NCBI GenBank assembly: GCA_937949945.1
Contig: CALFEQ010000042.1
Span: 1-55,365, forward strand
DNA from: an uncultured Myxococcales bacterium
Lineage (GTDB): Bacteria; Myxococcota_A; Polyangia; Polyangiales; Polyangiaceae
DNA length: 55,365 bases
Direction of reading: 5' to 3'
Part shown: positions 23,983 through 31,809 of the stretch, piece by piece
How positions within the stretch are numbered: position 1 is the stretch's first letter
How the letters are laid out: each line of letters begins with the position of its first letter
The notes under the pieces: model-generated
Database searches by the model: none
What the model was told of the DNA's origin: nothing
Seen by the model: the letters and a program-made list of their open reading frames with translations, nothing else
Position numbers and translations under genes: made by a program

Positions 23983-25356
23983 ATGAGCGCCGGCGATGTC
24001 CGAGGGGAAGCTCGCGCCTTGCTCGCCGGCGCAGCGCGACGAGGCGGACCGGTCGCGGTCGTCTATCACGCGGACGCGGACGGGATCTCCGCGGCCGCGC
24101 TCGCGTGCACGGCGATCGAGCGGCTCGGCGGCACGGTCGTGACGCTCACGCCGCCGAAGGGAAAGAACGTCTACGACGAGACGTTCCGCGCGCGGCTCGA
24201 GAGCTCCGGCGCGAAGGCCGCGCTCGTGCTCGACACCGGAGGCCGCGGCGGCTCCTCTTGGCGGCGGCTCCCGACGGTCATCGTCGATCATCACGCCGCC
24301 GACGGAGCGCCCGACGTGGACGTGTTCGTCCACGACGAGCACGCGACCTCGACGTCGCTTCTCGTGCTCGATCTCCTCCGGCCCCTCGCACCGATCGAGG
24401 ACCGGGCATGGCTCGCGGCCGTCGGCGCGCTCGGTGATCGTGGCGACGCGGCCCGGTCGGAGGCGCCGGTGCGAGCGGCGACGGCGCGCTTCGGCGGCGC
24501 GTCGGTCCCGGAGGTGGTCTCCCTCGTCAACGCCTCCGGACGCGCGGGCGATCCCGCGCCGGAGATCGCGCTCGAGGCCCTGCGCGCGGCGGACGATCCG
24601 CGCACGATCGCGCGCGGCGAGGGCGCGACCGCCGCGCGCCTCCACGCGATGCGCGTCGAGGTCGCGGAGGCGTCGAGGCGCGCGAGGCGCGTCGCTCCTC
24701 GCATACGCGGACGCTGGGCCATCATCGAGATCCACGAGAAGTGCCGGGTGCACGGCATCATCGCGTCCGCGTGGGCGCGCAGGCTGGCCCCGAGCATCGT
24801 GCTCGTCGCGAACAAAGGCTACGTCGAAGGGCGCGTGCACCTCTCGGTCCGCTCGCACGAACGGACGGATCTCCGCGCCGCCATGCGCGCGCTCCTGCCG
24901 GACGAGGGCGGCGACTACGCGGCCGGCCACGAGCGGGCGACCGGCGCCATCATCGACGTGCCGACGTACGAACGGATGCTGCGCGCGATCGACGACGAGG
25001 CCGCTCGGCTCGGCGGGGTCGAGCACGGACGAGCCCGGTCGCGAGCGACGAGCTCGGCGCGCGGGAGCAGCGCCCGCGCGCGCCGACGCCGGCGCATGGA
25101 GATTGCTCCTCCATCGTGGGGTGAGCGGAGAACGACGCATGAGGTCGAGAGCTGGCGCGAACGCGCGAGCGAGGACGCGCCAGAAGCGCGCGACACTGAA
25201 GAGGCACGTCAACAAGCGCGAGCGCGAGGCGGCGGAGCAAGATCCGCCGCCGCAGCGCGGGCGTCACGCGAAAGGCGTCGCGTGGACCGGCGAGCGGAGC
25301 GACGGCAACCGGCGGGCGATCGAGCAGGGCGAAATCGAGCGCCGCGGAGGTCGTGA
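23983..25356 (+). CDS. DHH/DHHA1 family phosphoesterase
   Basis: 457 residues. Residues 20-330 show the RecJ-like DHH architecture: Y-H-A-D-A-D-G-I-S motif I, V-L-D-T-G-G-R motif II, V-D-H-H-A-A-D-G (the DHH motif), and a C-terminal DHHA1 region (L-V-A-N-K-G-Y-V-E-G-R-V-H-L-S-V-R-S). Such enzymes cut single-stranded DNA, short RNA or cyclic dinucleotides using Mn2+. From about residue 350 the product becomes a low-complexity Arg/Ala/Ser tail with poorer codon bias, and from 25139 it overlaps another frame (see next entry). The true protein may end earlier or the frame may be shifted in the assembly. Confidence 0.85.
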   Translation: MSAGDVRGEARALLAGAARRGGPVAVVYHADADGISAAALACTAIERLGGTVVTLTPPKGKNVYDETFRARLESSGAKAALVLDTGGRGGSSWRRLPTVIVDHHAADGAPDVDVFVHDEHATSTSLLVLDLLRPLAPIEDRAWLAAVGALGDRGDAARSEAPVRAATARFGGASVPEVVSLVNASGRAGDPAPEIALEALRAADDPRTIARGEGATAARLHAMRVEVAEASRRARRVAPRIRGRWAIIEIHEKCRVHGIIASAWARRLAPSIVLVANKGYVEGRVHLSVRSHERTDLRAAMRALLPDEGGDYAAGHERATGAIIDVPTYERMLRAIDDEAARLGGVEHGRARSRATSSARGSSARARRRRRMEIAPPSWGERRTTHEVESWRERASEDAPEARDTEEARQQARARGGGARSAAAARASRERRRVDRRAERRQPAGDRAGRNRAPRRS

Positions 25357-25525
25357 TCGGAGCGAGCGCAAGGGTGGCCCGCCCCTCGCCCACGTCCGGG
25401 GCACCCCGCGCCACAACGAGCACCACAAGGCTCGGCGCAGCCCGGAGCGCCGCCCCGGAATGGGCCGTCGGAGCCCGATCCGGGCGCCTCGAGCGCGAGG
25501 GGGCCAAATGTCTCGGGGAGGTTAG
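25139..25525 (+). CDS. candidate small Arg/Lys-rich protein overlapping the DHH gene
   Basis: 128 residues from ATG 25139 in the +1-shifted frame, or 134 from a GTG at 25121. Third positions are mostly G/C from about 25180 onward, while the DHH frame in the same stretch has many A and T third bases, so this frame looks the better coding one. The product is very basic and hydrophilic (K-R-H-V-N-K-R-E-R-E-A; H-N-E-H-H-K-A-R-R), with no membrane segment or known motif, so nucleic-acid binding is possible. It overlaps the last 218 bp of the DHH gene. It may be a real overlapping gene, or the continuation of a frameshifted DHH gene. I do not recognise the family. Confidence 0.45.
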   Translation: MRSRAGANARARTRQKRATLKRHVNKREREAAEQDPPPQRGRHAKGVAWTGERSDGNRRAIEQGEIERRGGRDRSERKGGPPLAHVRGTPRHNEHHKARRSPERRPGMGRRSPIRAPRARGGQMSRGG

Positions 25526-25577
25526 GCGCCACATCTGGGGGGTCACCCCGCGCCGCTCTCGTGCTATCGGCGACTCC

Positions 25578-27071
25578 GTGAAACATCTTTGGAGTCGGAA
25601 GCCGATTGCAGAGCTGGAGGCCGAGGCGCGGGAGACGAACCACGGTCTCAAGCGGACGCTGAGCGCGACGCAGCTCGTCGCGCTCGGGGTCGGGGCGATC
25701 ATCGGGGCGGGGCTGTTCGTCCGAACCGCGGCTGCTGCGGCGAACAGCGCCGGCCCGTCGGTCACGTTGGGATTCGTCATCGCGGCCATCGGGTGCGCGT
25801 TCGCGGGGCTCTGCTACGCCGAGCTCGCGTCGATGCTCCCCATCGCGGGCAGCGCGTACACGTACACGTACGCGACGATGGGCGAGCTCATCGCGTGGAT
25901 CATCGGCTGGGACCTCACGCTCGAGTACGCGCTCGGCGCGGCGACCGTGGCGATCGCTTGGAGTGAATACCTCAACAAGCTGCTCGCCATCTTCGGCACC
26001 GGGATACCGTACGCGCTCTGTCACTCGCCGTTCCAGGTGGACCCGGAGACGGGGGCCCACGGGATCATCAACCTCCCCGCGCTCGGGATCCTCGTGGTCC
26101 TGACGGGCCTGCTCGTCCGCGGCGTCCAGGAGTCCGCGCTGATCAACGCCCTCATCGTGATCGTGAAGGTCGCGATCGTCGTGTTGATCATCGCGATCGG
26201 CTGGAGCTACATCGACCCGGCGAACCACACGCCGTACATCCCGCCGCCGGGCGAGTACACGGACAAGCAGGGAGTGACCCATGCCTTCGGCGGCGCCATG
26301 GGCATCCTCGGCGCCGCGGGGATCGTCTTCTTCGCGTTCATCGGCTTCGACGCGGTGTCGACGGCGGCCCAGGAGGCGAGGAACCCGAAGCGCGACATGC
26401 CGATCGGCATCCTCGGATCGCTCGCGGTGTGCACCGTGCTCTACGTGCTGTTCGCGCACGTGCTCACGGGCCTCGCGCCGGTCGAGTTCTTCCGCACGAC
26501 GGGCAGCGAGGCGTCGGTCGCCCAGGCGATCGAGCGGGCGATGCCGAACCACAAGTGGCTGTCGAACTCGGTGACGGTCGCGATCCTCGGCGGCTTCTCC
26601 TCCGTCATCCTCGTCATGCTCATGGGTCAGTCGCGCGTCTTCTACTCGCTCAGCCGCGACGGCCTCGTCCCGCCCGCGTTCTCGGAGCTGCACCCGAAGT
26701 TCCGGACGCCGTGGAAGTCGAACCTCCTGTTCCTCTGCTTCGTCGGCGCCTTCGCCGCCTTCGTGCCGGGGGACATCGTCGGAGACATGACGAGCATCGG
26801 GACGCTCTTCGCGTTCATCCTCGTGTCCATCGGCGTGTGGGTCCTTCGCGTGAAGGAGCCGAACCTCAAGCGACCGTTCCGCGTGCCGGCGCTCCCGGTC
26901 GTCGCGACGTGCGGCGTGCTCACGTGCGGCGCGATGATCTTCGGGCTCGGCTGGCCGAACTGGGCGCGCCTCGGCGGGTGGCTCGCCATCGGGCTCGTCC
27001 TGTACTTCTGCTACGGCTACAAGCACTCGGTCCTCGGCCGCTCGCTCGCGTCGTCGGGCGCGCGCAACTGA
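25578..27071 (+). CDS. amino-acid permease, APC superfamily (CAT-like)
   Basis: 497 residues from a GTG at 25578. About twelve membrane helices; the helix-1 break motif G-V-G-A-I-I-G-A-G-L-F-V is diagnostic for APC amino-acid transporters. F-I-G-F-D-A-V-S-T-A-A-Q-E-A-R-N-P in helix 6-loop is the cationic-amino-acid-transporter signature region. It imports amino acids by H+ symport or exchange; specificity is unknown. No clear ribosome site precedes the GTG; the upstream frame is open but lacks hydrophobic or conserved sequence. A perfect hairpin follows the stop. Confidence 0.93.
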   Translation: MKHLWSRKPIAELEAEARETNHGLKRTLSATQLVALGVGAIIGAGLFVRTAAAAANSAGPSVTLGFVIAAIGCAFAGLCYAELASMLPIAGSAYTYTYATMGELIAWIIGWDLTLEYALGAATVAIAWSEYLNKLLAIFGTGIPYALCHSPFQVDPETGAHGIINLPALGILVVLTGLLVRGVQESALINALIVIVKVAIVVLIIAIGWSYIDPANHTPYIPPPGEYTDKQGVTHAFGGAMGILGAAGIVFFAFIGFDAVSTAAQEARNPKRDMPIGILGSLAVCTVLYVLFAHVLTGLAPVEFFRTTGSEASVAQAIERAMPNHKWLSNSVTVAILGGFSSVILVMLMGQSRVFYSLSRDGLVPPAFSELHPKFRTPWKSNLLFLCFVGAFAAFVPGDIVGDMTSIGTLFAFILVSIGVWVLRVKEPNLKRPFRVPALPVVATCGVLTCGAMIFGLGWPNWARLGGWLAIGLVLYFCYGYKHSVLGRSLASSGARN

Positions 27072-27099
27072 TCGCGCGGGCGTCGCGTCGGCGTCGGCG

Positions 27100-27130
27100 G
27101 ATGCCGCGCGCTCCGGATGCGCGCGGCATC
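27100..27130. terminator. perfect 12-bp hairpin between convergent genes
   Basis: GATGCCGCGCGC (27100-27111) and GCGCGCGGCATC (27119-27130) pair perfectly with a 7-base loop. It lies between the permease stop (27071) and the minus-strand lipoprotein gene and includes two bases of that gene's stop codon (27131-27129). This is the same layout as the hairpin at 3710-3741, so it is probably a bidirectional terminator without a U-tract. Confidence 0.6.
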
Positions 27131-27593
27131 ACTCCGTGGGCGGAGGCTCCTCGGGCAGCGGCTCGGCGCCGGGCGGCGGTGTGCAGGCGAGGTGATCGAG
27201 CCATACCGGACCGCCACGCTCGGGTTGTGGCAGCCTCAGCTTCCCGACACGTGCGAACGAGCAGAACTGGGTCGGCCTTCCGTCGTAGGTGGGATCGTCC
27301 GTCGTGCCGCCGAGCCAGATTTCGCACGCGTCTTCGGTCGGATCGACCCTCATCCAGACGATCCCTGCCTCGAGCGTGCGGTGGTAGTGCGTCGGCCTGC
27401 AAACGCGCAGATCGACCACGGTAGGCCAGTCCTGCGCGAGCTTCGGCGGCGGCGGCAGCGGGGGGATCGTCAGCGGTGAATCGGAAGAAGAGGGCCTCGG
27501 CTCCTCGTCTTCCGGCTTTCCGCATCCGACGACGTGAGCGACGCAGATCAGCGCCACGAGGGCGCCCAGCTTCTCTCCGTGACACCTCAGCAT
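27129..27593 (-). CDS. small Pro-rich lipoprotein of unknown function
   Basis: 154 residues from the ATG at 27593. Signal peptide with lipobox V-V-G-C (Cys about residue 24), then a Pro/Ser linker (P-P-L-P-P-P-P-K) and a short globular part with three further Cys and W-x-R aromatic patterns, ending in a Pro/Glu-rich tail. No family is recognised. The open frame upstream of 27593 has no plausible start or ribosome site near conserved sequence, so the lipoprotein start is used. Confidence 0.7.
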   Translation of the reverse strand: MLRCHGEKLGALVALICVAHVVGCGKPEDEEPRPSSSDSPLTIPPLPPPPKLAQDWPTVVDLRVCRPTHYHRTLEAGIVWMRVDPTEDACEIWLGGTTDDPTYDGRPTQFCSFARVGKLRLPQPERGGPVWLDHLACTPPPGAEPLPEEPPPTE

Positions 27594-27744
27594 GCTCGGC
27601 CTCGGAGCAAGCGAGGCGCCAGCCGGAGCGGCGACGGAGCCGGTCCGAGCGCCGCGCGGCGGCAGCGTCCGTGGGCGGCTCGTCGCGGTGGACGATGCTT
27701 CGGTGCATCCCACGTGCCCGCGCCATTCACCGAGGCCCCGGCGC

Positions 27745-28338
27745 TCACGATCGGCGCGGCAGGGGCGATGCGCTCGGCGACGGCGGGTTCGGCGCCTCGT
27801 CCCAGCCGGCGTCGACCTGCTCCTCGAGCGTCGGCGTTCGCTTCGGCGGCGCGGCCGGGAGCGGTGCACGGACGGCGACGAGCGACGCCTCCGAGATGCG
27901 CGGCGGCCGCGTCGAGCGCCGCACGTACTCGCTCGCCTCGAGCGTGATGCGCTTCCACGAGCGCCGGTGCACCTTGAGCGAGCCGGCGAGGGTCGGCTTC
28001 GCCGACAGGGCCGCCGCGAGCTCCGCGAGCGGCGCGCGCAGGCGGATCGGGCGGAACATCCGCTCACGCATGCTGCCGCCGAGCTCGGTCATGATCTGCA
28101 CCTCGGTGTGGTCGTCCATGTCGACGAGCTCGATCGCGAGGTCGCCGTCGACCCAATCGCACGCCGTGCTCGAGAGCCGCGCCAGCGCGAGGAGGATCGA
28201 TGCGCAGCCGGTGTTCGGCGCCGACACCTGCTCGAGGCGCGCGAGCAACGCCATGAAGGACTCGCGAGACGCGCACGCCTTGTCGACGTCCTCCACCGTC
28301 AAGTCGCTGCAGAGCGTCAGGTGATCGAACGCGCCCAC
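27745..28338 (-). CDS. conserved-looking cytosolic protein of unknown function
   Basis: 197 residues from a GTG at 28338. No signal peptide or membrane helix. The first 150 residues have good hydrophobic periodicity (L-A-L-A-R-L-S, L-A-I-E-L-V-D-M-D-D-H-T-E-V-Q-I-M) and read as a compact alpha/beta domain, followed by a Pro/Ala-rich tail. Codon bias is typical of the neighbours. I do not recognise the family. The 151-bp gap before the lipoprotein gene downstream holds nothing I can name. Confidence 0.65.
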   Translation of the reverse strand: MGAFDHLTLCSDLTVEDVDKACASRESFMALLARLEQVSAPNTGCASILLALARLSSTACDWVDGDLAIELVDMDDHTEVQIMTELGGSMRERMFRPIRLRAPLAELAAALSAKPTLAGSLKVHRRSWKRITLEASEYVRRSTRPPRISEASLVAVRAPLPAAPPKRTPTLEEQVDAGWDEAPNPPSPSASPLPRRS

Positions 28339-28450
28339 GCATCCGAGGATACGACGAGAACGCGGAGTGGAGAGCGCTCACGACGTCGGGGAAATCAGGA
28401 GAACCACATCGACCGTCCCGTCATGACCCTGCAACACTCGACCTCGAGAG

Positions 28451-29380
28451 TCAGGGCAGGTAGACGTCGCCCCAGACGAAGCGGTGATCGGAGCCGAAGT
28501 GCATGCTGCGGCGCACCGGCTCGAGGAAGGCGCAGGTCTCCTTCGGGCCGGCGCCGCGATCGGCCCAGATGTAGTCGAGGCGCTTGCGCAACGGGAAGAT
28601 GCCGTCGCTCGGGTGCGTCCCGAGCTTCGAGCCGCTGTCGTCGTAGTCCTCGTTGAACAGCTTCCACGTCCGCGAGCCGAGCGGCGCGTTCATGTCCATC
28701 GCGATCACCCGGACGGACTTCGGGTACTTCGCGGTGGCGGTCTTCACCCAATCGCGGAGCACGGGCGCCATCCGGTAGTTCTCCGCGTCGTTCGTCCAAG
28801 GAAGCTTGCCCGTGACGACGGCGAACTTCTTCCCCGTCCCCTTCTTCTCGAGCATCACGCCGTGGAACCGGATCGTGTAGCCGTTCGAGTCGAGCTTGCC
28901 GAGGTCCTTGTGACCGAGGCTCTCGTGGAGCGCTACGACGTCGTTCCTCCAGTAGATCGCCGTCGCGATGCCCCACGGGTTCACGCCGACGGTGTCCTGC
29001 TTCGACCACGTCTTGCCGGTGACCTCGTTCAAGCGCGACAGCAGTCGGTTCGCGGACTCGGCCGAGACGGTCTCCTGGACGGCCAGCACCTGCGCGTCGA
29101 TGTCGCTCACCAGCTTGACGAAGCGATCCATCGTCGCCCAGTTCCGCTTGCGCTTTCCGGTGTCGTCCCAGACGCCGCCCTCGAGAATGTTCGCGGAGAC
29201 GATCTTCACCGTCGGCTCGTTGCGACGGCACGACGTCGCCGCCGCCTCGGTCTGCTCGATCTCCTCTTCGAGCTCCTCGTCGGTCATCTCCGTCGCGCAG
29301 CCCGGAGTGACGAAGGCCAGCGTCAACGCCAAGAGGCCGAGGCCCTTCATCGCGATCGCCCGAAGATCGAGTCCTGCCAT
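28451..29380 (-). CDS. endonuclease/exonuclease/phosphatase-family lipoprotein
   Basis: 309 residues from the ATG at 29380, chosen because AAGGAG lies 8 bp upstream (the GTG at 29386 is too close to it). Lipobox T-P-G-C near residue 28, then an acidic Glu-rich linker. The EEP fold is shown by V-K-I-V-S-A-N-I-L-E-G-G, V-L-A-V-Q-E-T-V (the metal-binding Glu), V-I-A-M-D-M-N-A-P (D-x-N), L-D-Y-I-W-A-D and G-S-D-H-R-F-V (catalytic S-D-H). It probably acts outside the cytoplasm on nucleic acid or a phosphoester. Confidence 0.88.
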   Translation of the reverse strand: MAGLDLRAIAMKGLGLLALTLAFVTPGCATEMTDEELEEEIEQTEAAATSCRRNEPTVKIVSANILEGGVWDDTGKRKRNWATMDRFVKLVSDIDAQVLAVQETVSAESANRLLSRLNEVTGKTWSKQDTVGVNPWGIATAIYWRNDVVALHESLGHKDLGKLDSNGYTIRFHGVMLEKKGTGKKFAVVTGKLPWTNDAENYRMAPVLRDWVKTATAKYPKSVRVIAMDMNAPLGSRTWKLFNEDYDDSGSKLGTHPSDGIFPLRKRLDYIWADRGAGPKETCAFLEPVRRSMHFGSDHRFVWGDVYLP

Positions 29381-29857
29381 CTCCACCGCTCCTTTCGCCC
29401 GTGCTGCTCGGACCTACAGCACCCTCCATGCCGGCGCCCGAAGCCCCCTCGGAGCTGCATCCCGCCCGCGCCGGCGCCGCTCCTTCACCTCGAAAATCGC
29501 GGCGATCTCGACGGCGTCCCCTTCCGACGCGCATCCTGCGCAACGCCGGTCTTCCGCCCCGTGCACGTGCGCGCCCGATGGATCGTCCGAAGGTCTTCGC
29601 GTCGAGCGACCTGCGCAACGACGCGCGCAGCAGGCCACTCGCTCCGCCGATGCGCGCGATCTTGCGCAACGAGGGCCTACGGATCCGTGGGTAGCGAAAA
29701 CCAAGGAGGAAACGGTGGGACAAGCTCCGCATGCGCTTCTTGCTCACGCCGCGAGCGCAATTTTCCGCCGGTACGAGCATCGTGAAGCTCGCCAGCGCCG
29801 TGTCATCGAGGCACGCCGACTGCACTTGTCCTCGGCGGGCGGGACGAGGAGGGTCGG
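29381..29857. other. 477-bp divergent intergenic region with repeated motif
   Basis: This gap separates the EEP lipoprotein (-) from the 29858 lipoprotein (+). It contains three copies of TGCGCAACG (29537-29545, 29612-29620, 29663-29671), the last within the palindrome TTGCGCAA, and a purine-rich AAGGAGG site before a short open frame at 29715. No tRNA-like or recognised riboswitch structure is visible. It may hold the promoters of both genes. Confidence 0.4.
29537..29671 (+). repeat. three TGCGCAACG motifs upstream of the 29858 lipoprotein
   Basis: TGCGCAACG occurs at 29537, 29612 and 29663, in the same orientation and spaced 75 and 51 bp. The third copy is part of the perfect palindrome TTGCGCAA (29662-29669). 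Spacing near multiples of 10.5 bp would suit a regulator binding one face of the helix only loosely. A chance origin in such GC-rich DNA is possible. Confidence 0.35.
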
Positions 29858-29861
29858 ATGA
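29715..29861 (+). CDS. possible 48-residue leader ORF coupled to the lipoprotein gene
   Basis: A GTG at 29715 preceded by AAGGAGG (6 bp before the start) opens a 48-residue frame that ends in TGA overlapping the ATG of the lipoprotein gene (ATGA at 29858-29861), the classical arrangement for translational coupling. The product is Arg/Ala-rich with no recognised motif. Third-position G/C is lower than in neighbouring genes, and the lipoprotein has its own GGAGGG site, so this may be a non-coding leader rather than a gene. Confidence 0.3.
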   Translation: MGQAPHALLAHAASAIFRRYEHREARQRRVIEARRLHLSSAGGTRRVG

Positions 29862-31144
29862 AGCAGTGGTCGCGTCTCCTGGTGGTCGTAGCGGGCACGA
29901 TTGCAGCGGCGGTGGCCCAAGGTTGCGTCCTTGATACCGGGGACCTGGAGGACGAGGAGGAGCTCGAGTCCACGAGCTCCGAGTTCGCGGCGGACTCGTG
30001 CTCGTCCGAGCCGGCGCCGAAGTGCCCGGCGACGTCGGCCCCCGAGGGCAAGGGGCTCGTCGACATCAACCGGTGCGCGTTCCCGCTGAGTGAGAGCTTC
30101 GGCTCGATCCCCGCGCTCTCCGGGCTCGAGCAGATCACGACGCGTGTTTCGCTCCAGCAGGTCCTCGGCGACCTGAACCGCACGGCGAAGGGGACGAAGT
30201 CGATCAAAGGAAGCCCGGCAGGCGTCGTCCGCGGCTTCGCCTGGGAGAGCGACGACGACAACTCGAAGGTGTGGATCCCTCAAGGGATCAGCGGCTCCGC
30301 GGACTCCGTCGGCGGCAACATCGGAGGCAAGAACGTCGTTCTCGTGAGCTGGTACCACGCCCCGGAGAAAGCCACGAACAAGGACAAGCCAGAGAAGGAG
30401 AAGGGCGTTCGGATCGCGATCGTCGACGCGTCCGGCAAAGACGCGAAGTACCGCTTCGCGCTCCTCGTGAAGCCGACCGGCACGGCGTCGGCCCCGAGCT
30501 TCCAGGCCGTCAACAGCCACGCCGGCGGGATCGTGTGGTTCAAGAACTACCTCTACGTCGCCGACACGGCCAAGGGCATCCGCGTGTTCGACATGAACCG
30601 CATCCTGAAGGTCGAAGGAGACAGCACGAAGAGTCAGATCGGCTGCTCCGGCGGCAAGTGCAAGGCGTTCGACTACCGCTACGTGATCCCGCAGGTCGGC
30701 GAGTACAAGCCGCTCTCGAAGTGCGGTCAGCGCTTCTCCTTCATGTCTCTCGATCGCTCGACGAACCCGCCCTCGCTCATCACGGGCGAATTCTGCGACG
30801 GGGAGTCCTGCCCGAAGCTGAGCGGGCGGCTCTTCCGATGGGAGCTGAATCCATCGAACGGCCGCATCAACCGAGCTTACCCGATCAAGGCGTGGCTCAT
30901 GGGCCAGAGCCACGTGCAGGGAGGCGCGGCGGACGGGAACCTGTTCTACCTGACGTCGAGCAAGCCCGCGGGCCACAAGGGCGCGCTCTACCGGGTCACC
31001 GCCGGCAAGTCCAAGACCTCGCAGTGGGCGGAGGGCCCCGAGGACCTGATGATCGATCGCAACAACGACCTCATCTGGAGCCTCGGCGAGTACAAGCCGC
31101 GGACGTTCTTCGCGGTCAAGCAGTCGAGCTATCCGAAGCCCTGA
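29858..31144 (+). CDS. lipoprotein of unknown function, propeller-like
   Basis: 428 residues. Lipobox A-Q-G-C near residue 23, then a Glu/Ser linker and a domain with six Cys. Repeated strand motifs (I-V-W-F-K-N-Y-L-Y-V-A-D-T-A-K-G-I-R-V-F, L-F-R-W-E-L-N-P-S-N-G-R-I, L-M-I-D-R-N-N-D-L-I-W-S-L-G-E) suggest a beta-propeller. Similar secreted proteins occur in Streptomyces and myxobacteria without assigned function. GGAGGG precedes the ATG. Confidence 0.82.
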   Translation: MKQWSRLLVVVAGTIAAAVAQGCVLDTGDLEDEEELESTSSEFAADSCSSEPAPKCPATSAPEGKGLVDINRCAFPLSESFGSIPALSGLEQITTRVSLQQVLGDLNRTAKGTKSIKGSPAGVVRGFAWESDDDNSKVWIPQGISGSADSVGGNIGGKNVVLVSWYHAPEKATNKDKPEKEKGVRIAIVDASGKDAKYRFALLVKPTGTASAPSFQAVNSHAGGIVWFKNYLYVADTAKGIRVFDMNRILKVEGDSTKSQIGCSGGKCKAFDYRYVIPQVGEYKPLSKCGQRFSFMSLDRSTNPPSLITGEFCDGESCPKLSGRLFRWELNPSNGRINRAYPIKAWLMGQSHVQGGAADGNLFYLTSSKPAGHKGALYRVTAGKSKTSQWAEGPEDLMIDRNNDLIWSLGEYKPRTFFAVKQSSYPKP

Positions 31145-31164
31145 GACCTTGCGGCGTCAGCCGC

Positions 31165-31803
31165 TCACTCGAGCAGGCGATAGATGTCGACGGCTCCGTT
31201 CGCATCGAAGAGCACGAGCCCCGTCTCGCTCGCCGTATAGCCGAACGTGACCTCGGAGCTCGACGGGCACTGCAGGGAGACGACGAGGTTCGTGCCGTCC
31301 ACGGTGTACGTGCCGGCGCTGACCGAAGGCGCGCCGACGCCGCCGCCGGTGGTGCCTTCGGCCGACGAGATCGCGATCATGCCGTCCGCGATCACGATCG
31401 AACGCTGCCTGAGGACGTCCGTCACGATGGTGTGAGGAGCTTCCTCTCCGGCATCGGCGGACCGCGGCTTGAAGACGTAGCTCTCCCAGAGCACGAACGT
31501 CCCTTCCACGAGGGTTCCGCCGAGCGGCGTCGGCGCCTCGGCACGGCGTTCGGTGACGGGGACGGCATCGACGAGCGGAGCCGCCTGACACATGGCCGCG
31601 TCGAAGTTCGAGGGCGTCCCGTCGTCGCCGCCGTCCTGGAGCGTGCCGGCCTCGTTTCCGCCCGAGCTCGAGCTCGTCTGCGTCGGAGGGCCTCCGACGA
31701 CGGCGGCAGCAGGACGGTCCTCGTCACCGCACGACGCGCTCGCGCAGACGACGAGAGCGAGGCCACCGAAGACTCCCCCCAAGAAAGCGAGCTTGTCGCG
31801 CAT
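31165..31803 (-). CDS. lipoprotein of unknown function
   Basis: 212 residues with lipobox S-A-S-C (Cys about residue 25), then a Ser/Gly/Asp linker to about residue 65. The rest is beta-rich with the pattern G-T-L-V-E-G-T-F-V-L-W-E-S-Y-V-F, followed by S-A-G-T-Y-T-V-D-G-T-N-L-V-V-S-L-Q-C-P, as in small lipocalin-like or lipid-binding beta folds. The gene starts 6 bp after the large lipoprotein gene upstream, so they form an operon. A weak hairpin (GCGGC/GCCGC, 31151-31164) lies at its end. Confidence 0.78.
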   Translation of the reverse strand: MRDKLAFLGGVFGGLALVVCASASCGDEDRPAAAVVGGPPTQTSSSSGGNEAGTLQDGGDDGTPSNFDAAMCQAAPLVDAVPVTERRAEAPTPLGGTLVEGTFVLWESYVFKPRSADAGEEAPHTIVTDVLRQRSIVIADGMIAISSAEGTTGGGVGAPSVSAGTYTVDGTNLVVSLQCPSSSEVTFGYTASETGLVLFDANGAVDIYRLLE

Positions 31804-31809
31804 CGTGGC

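Noticed and set aside
22924..25215. 763-residue extended form of the UvdE protein
   Set aside because: Residues before the conserved V-R-L-G-H core come from sequence antisense to the DHH gene and are Arg-rich with no family similarity.
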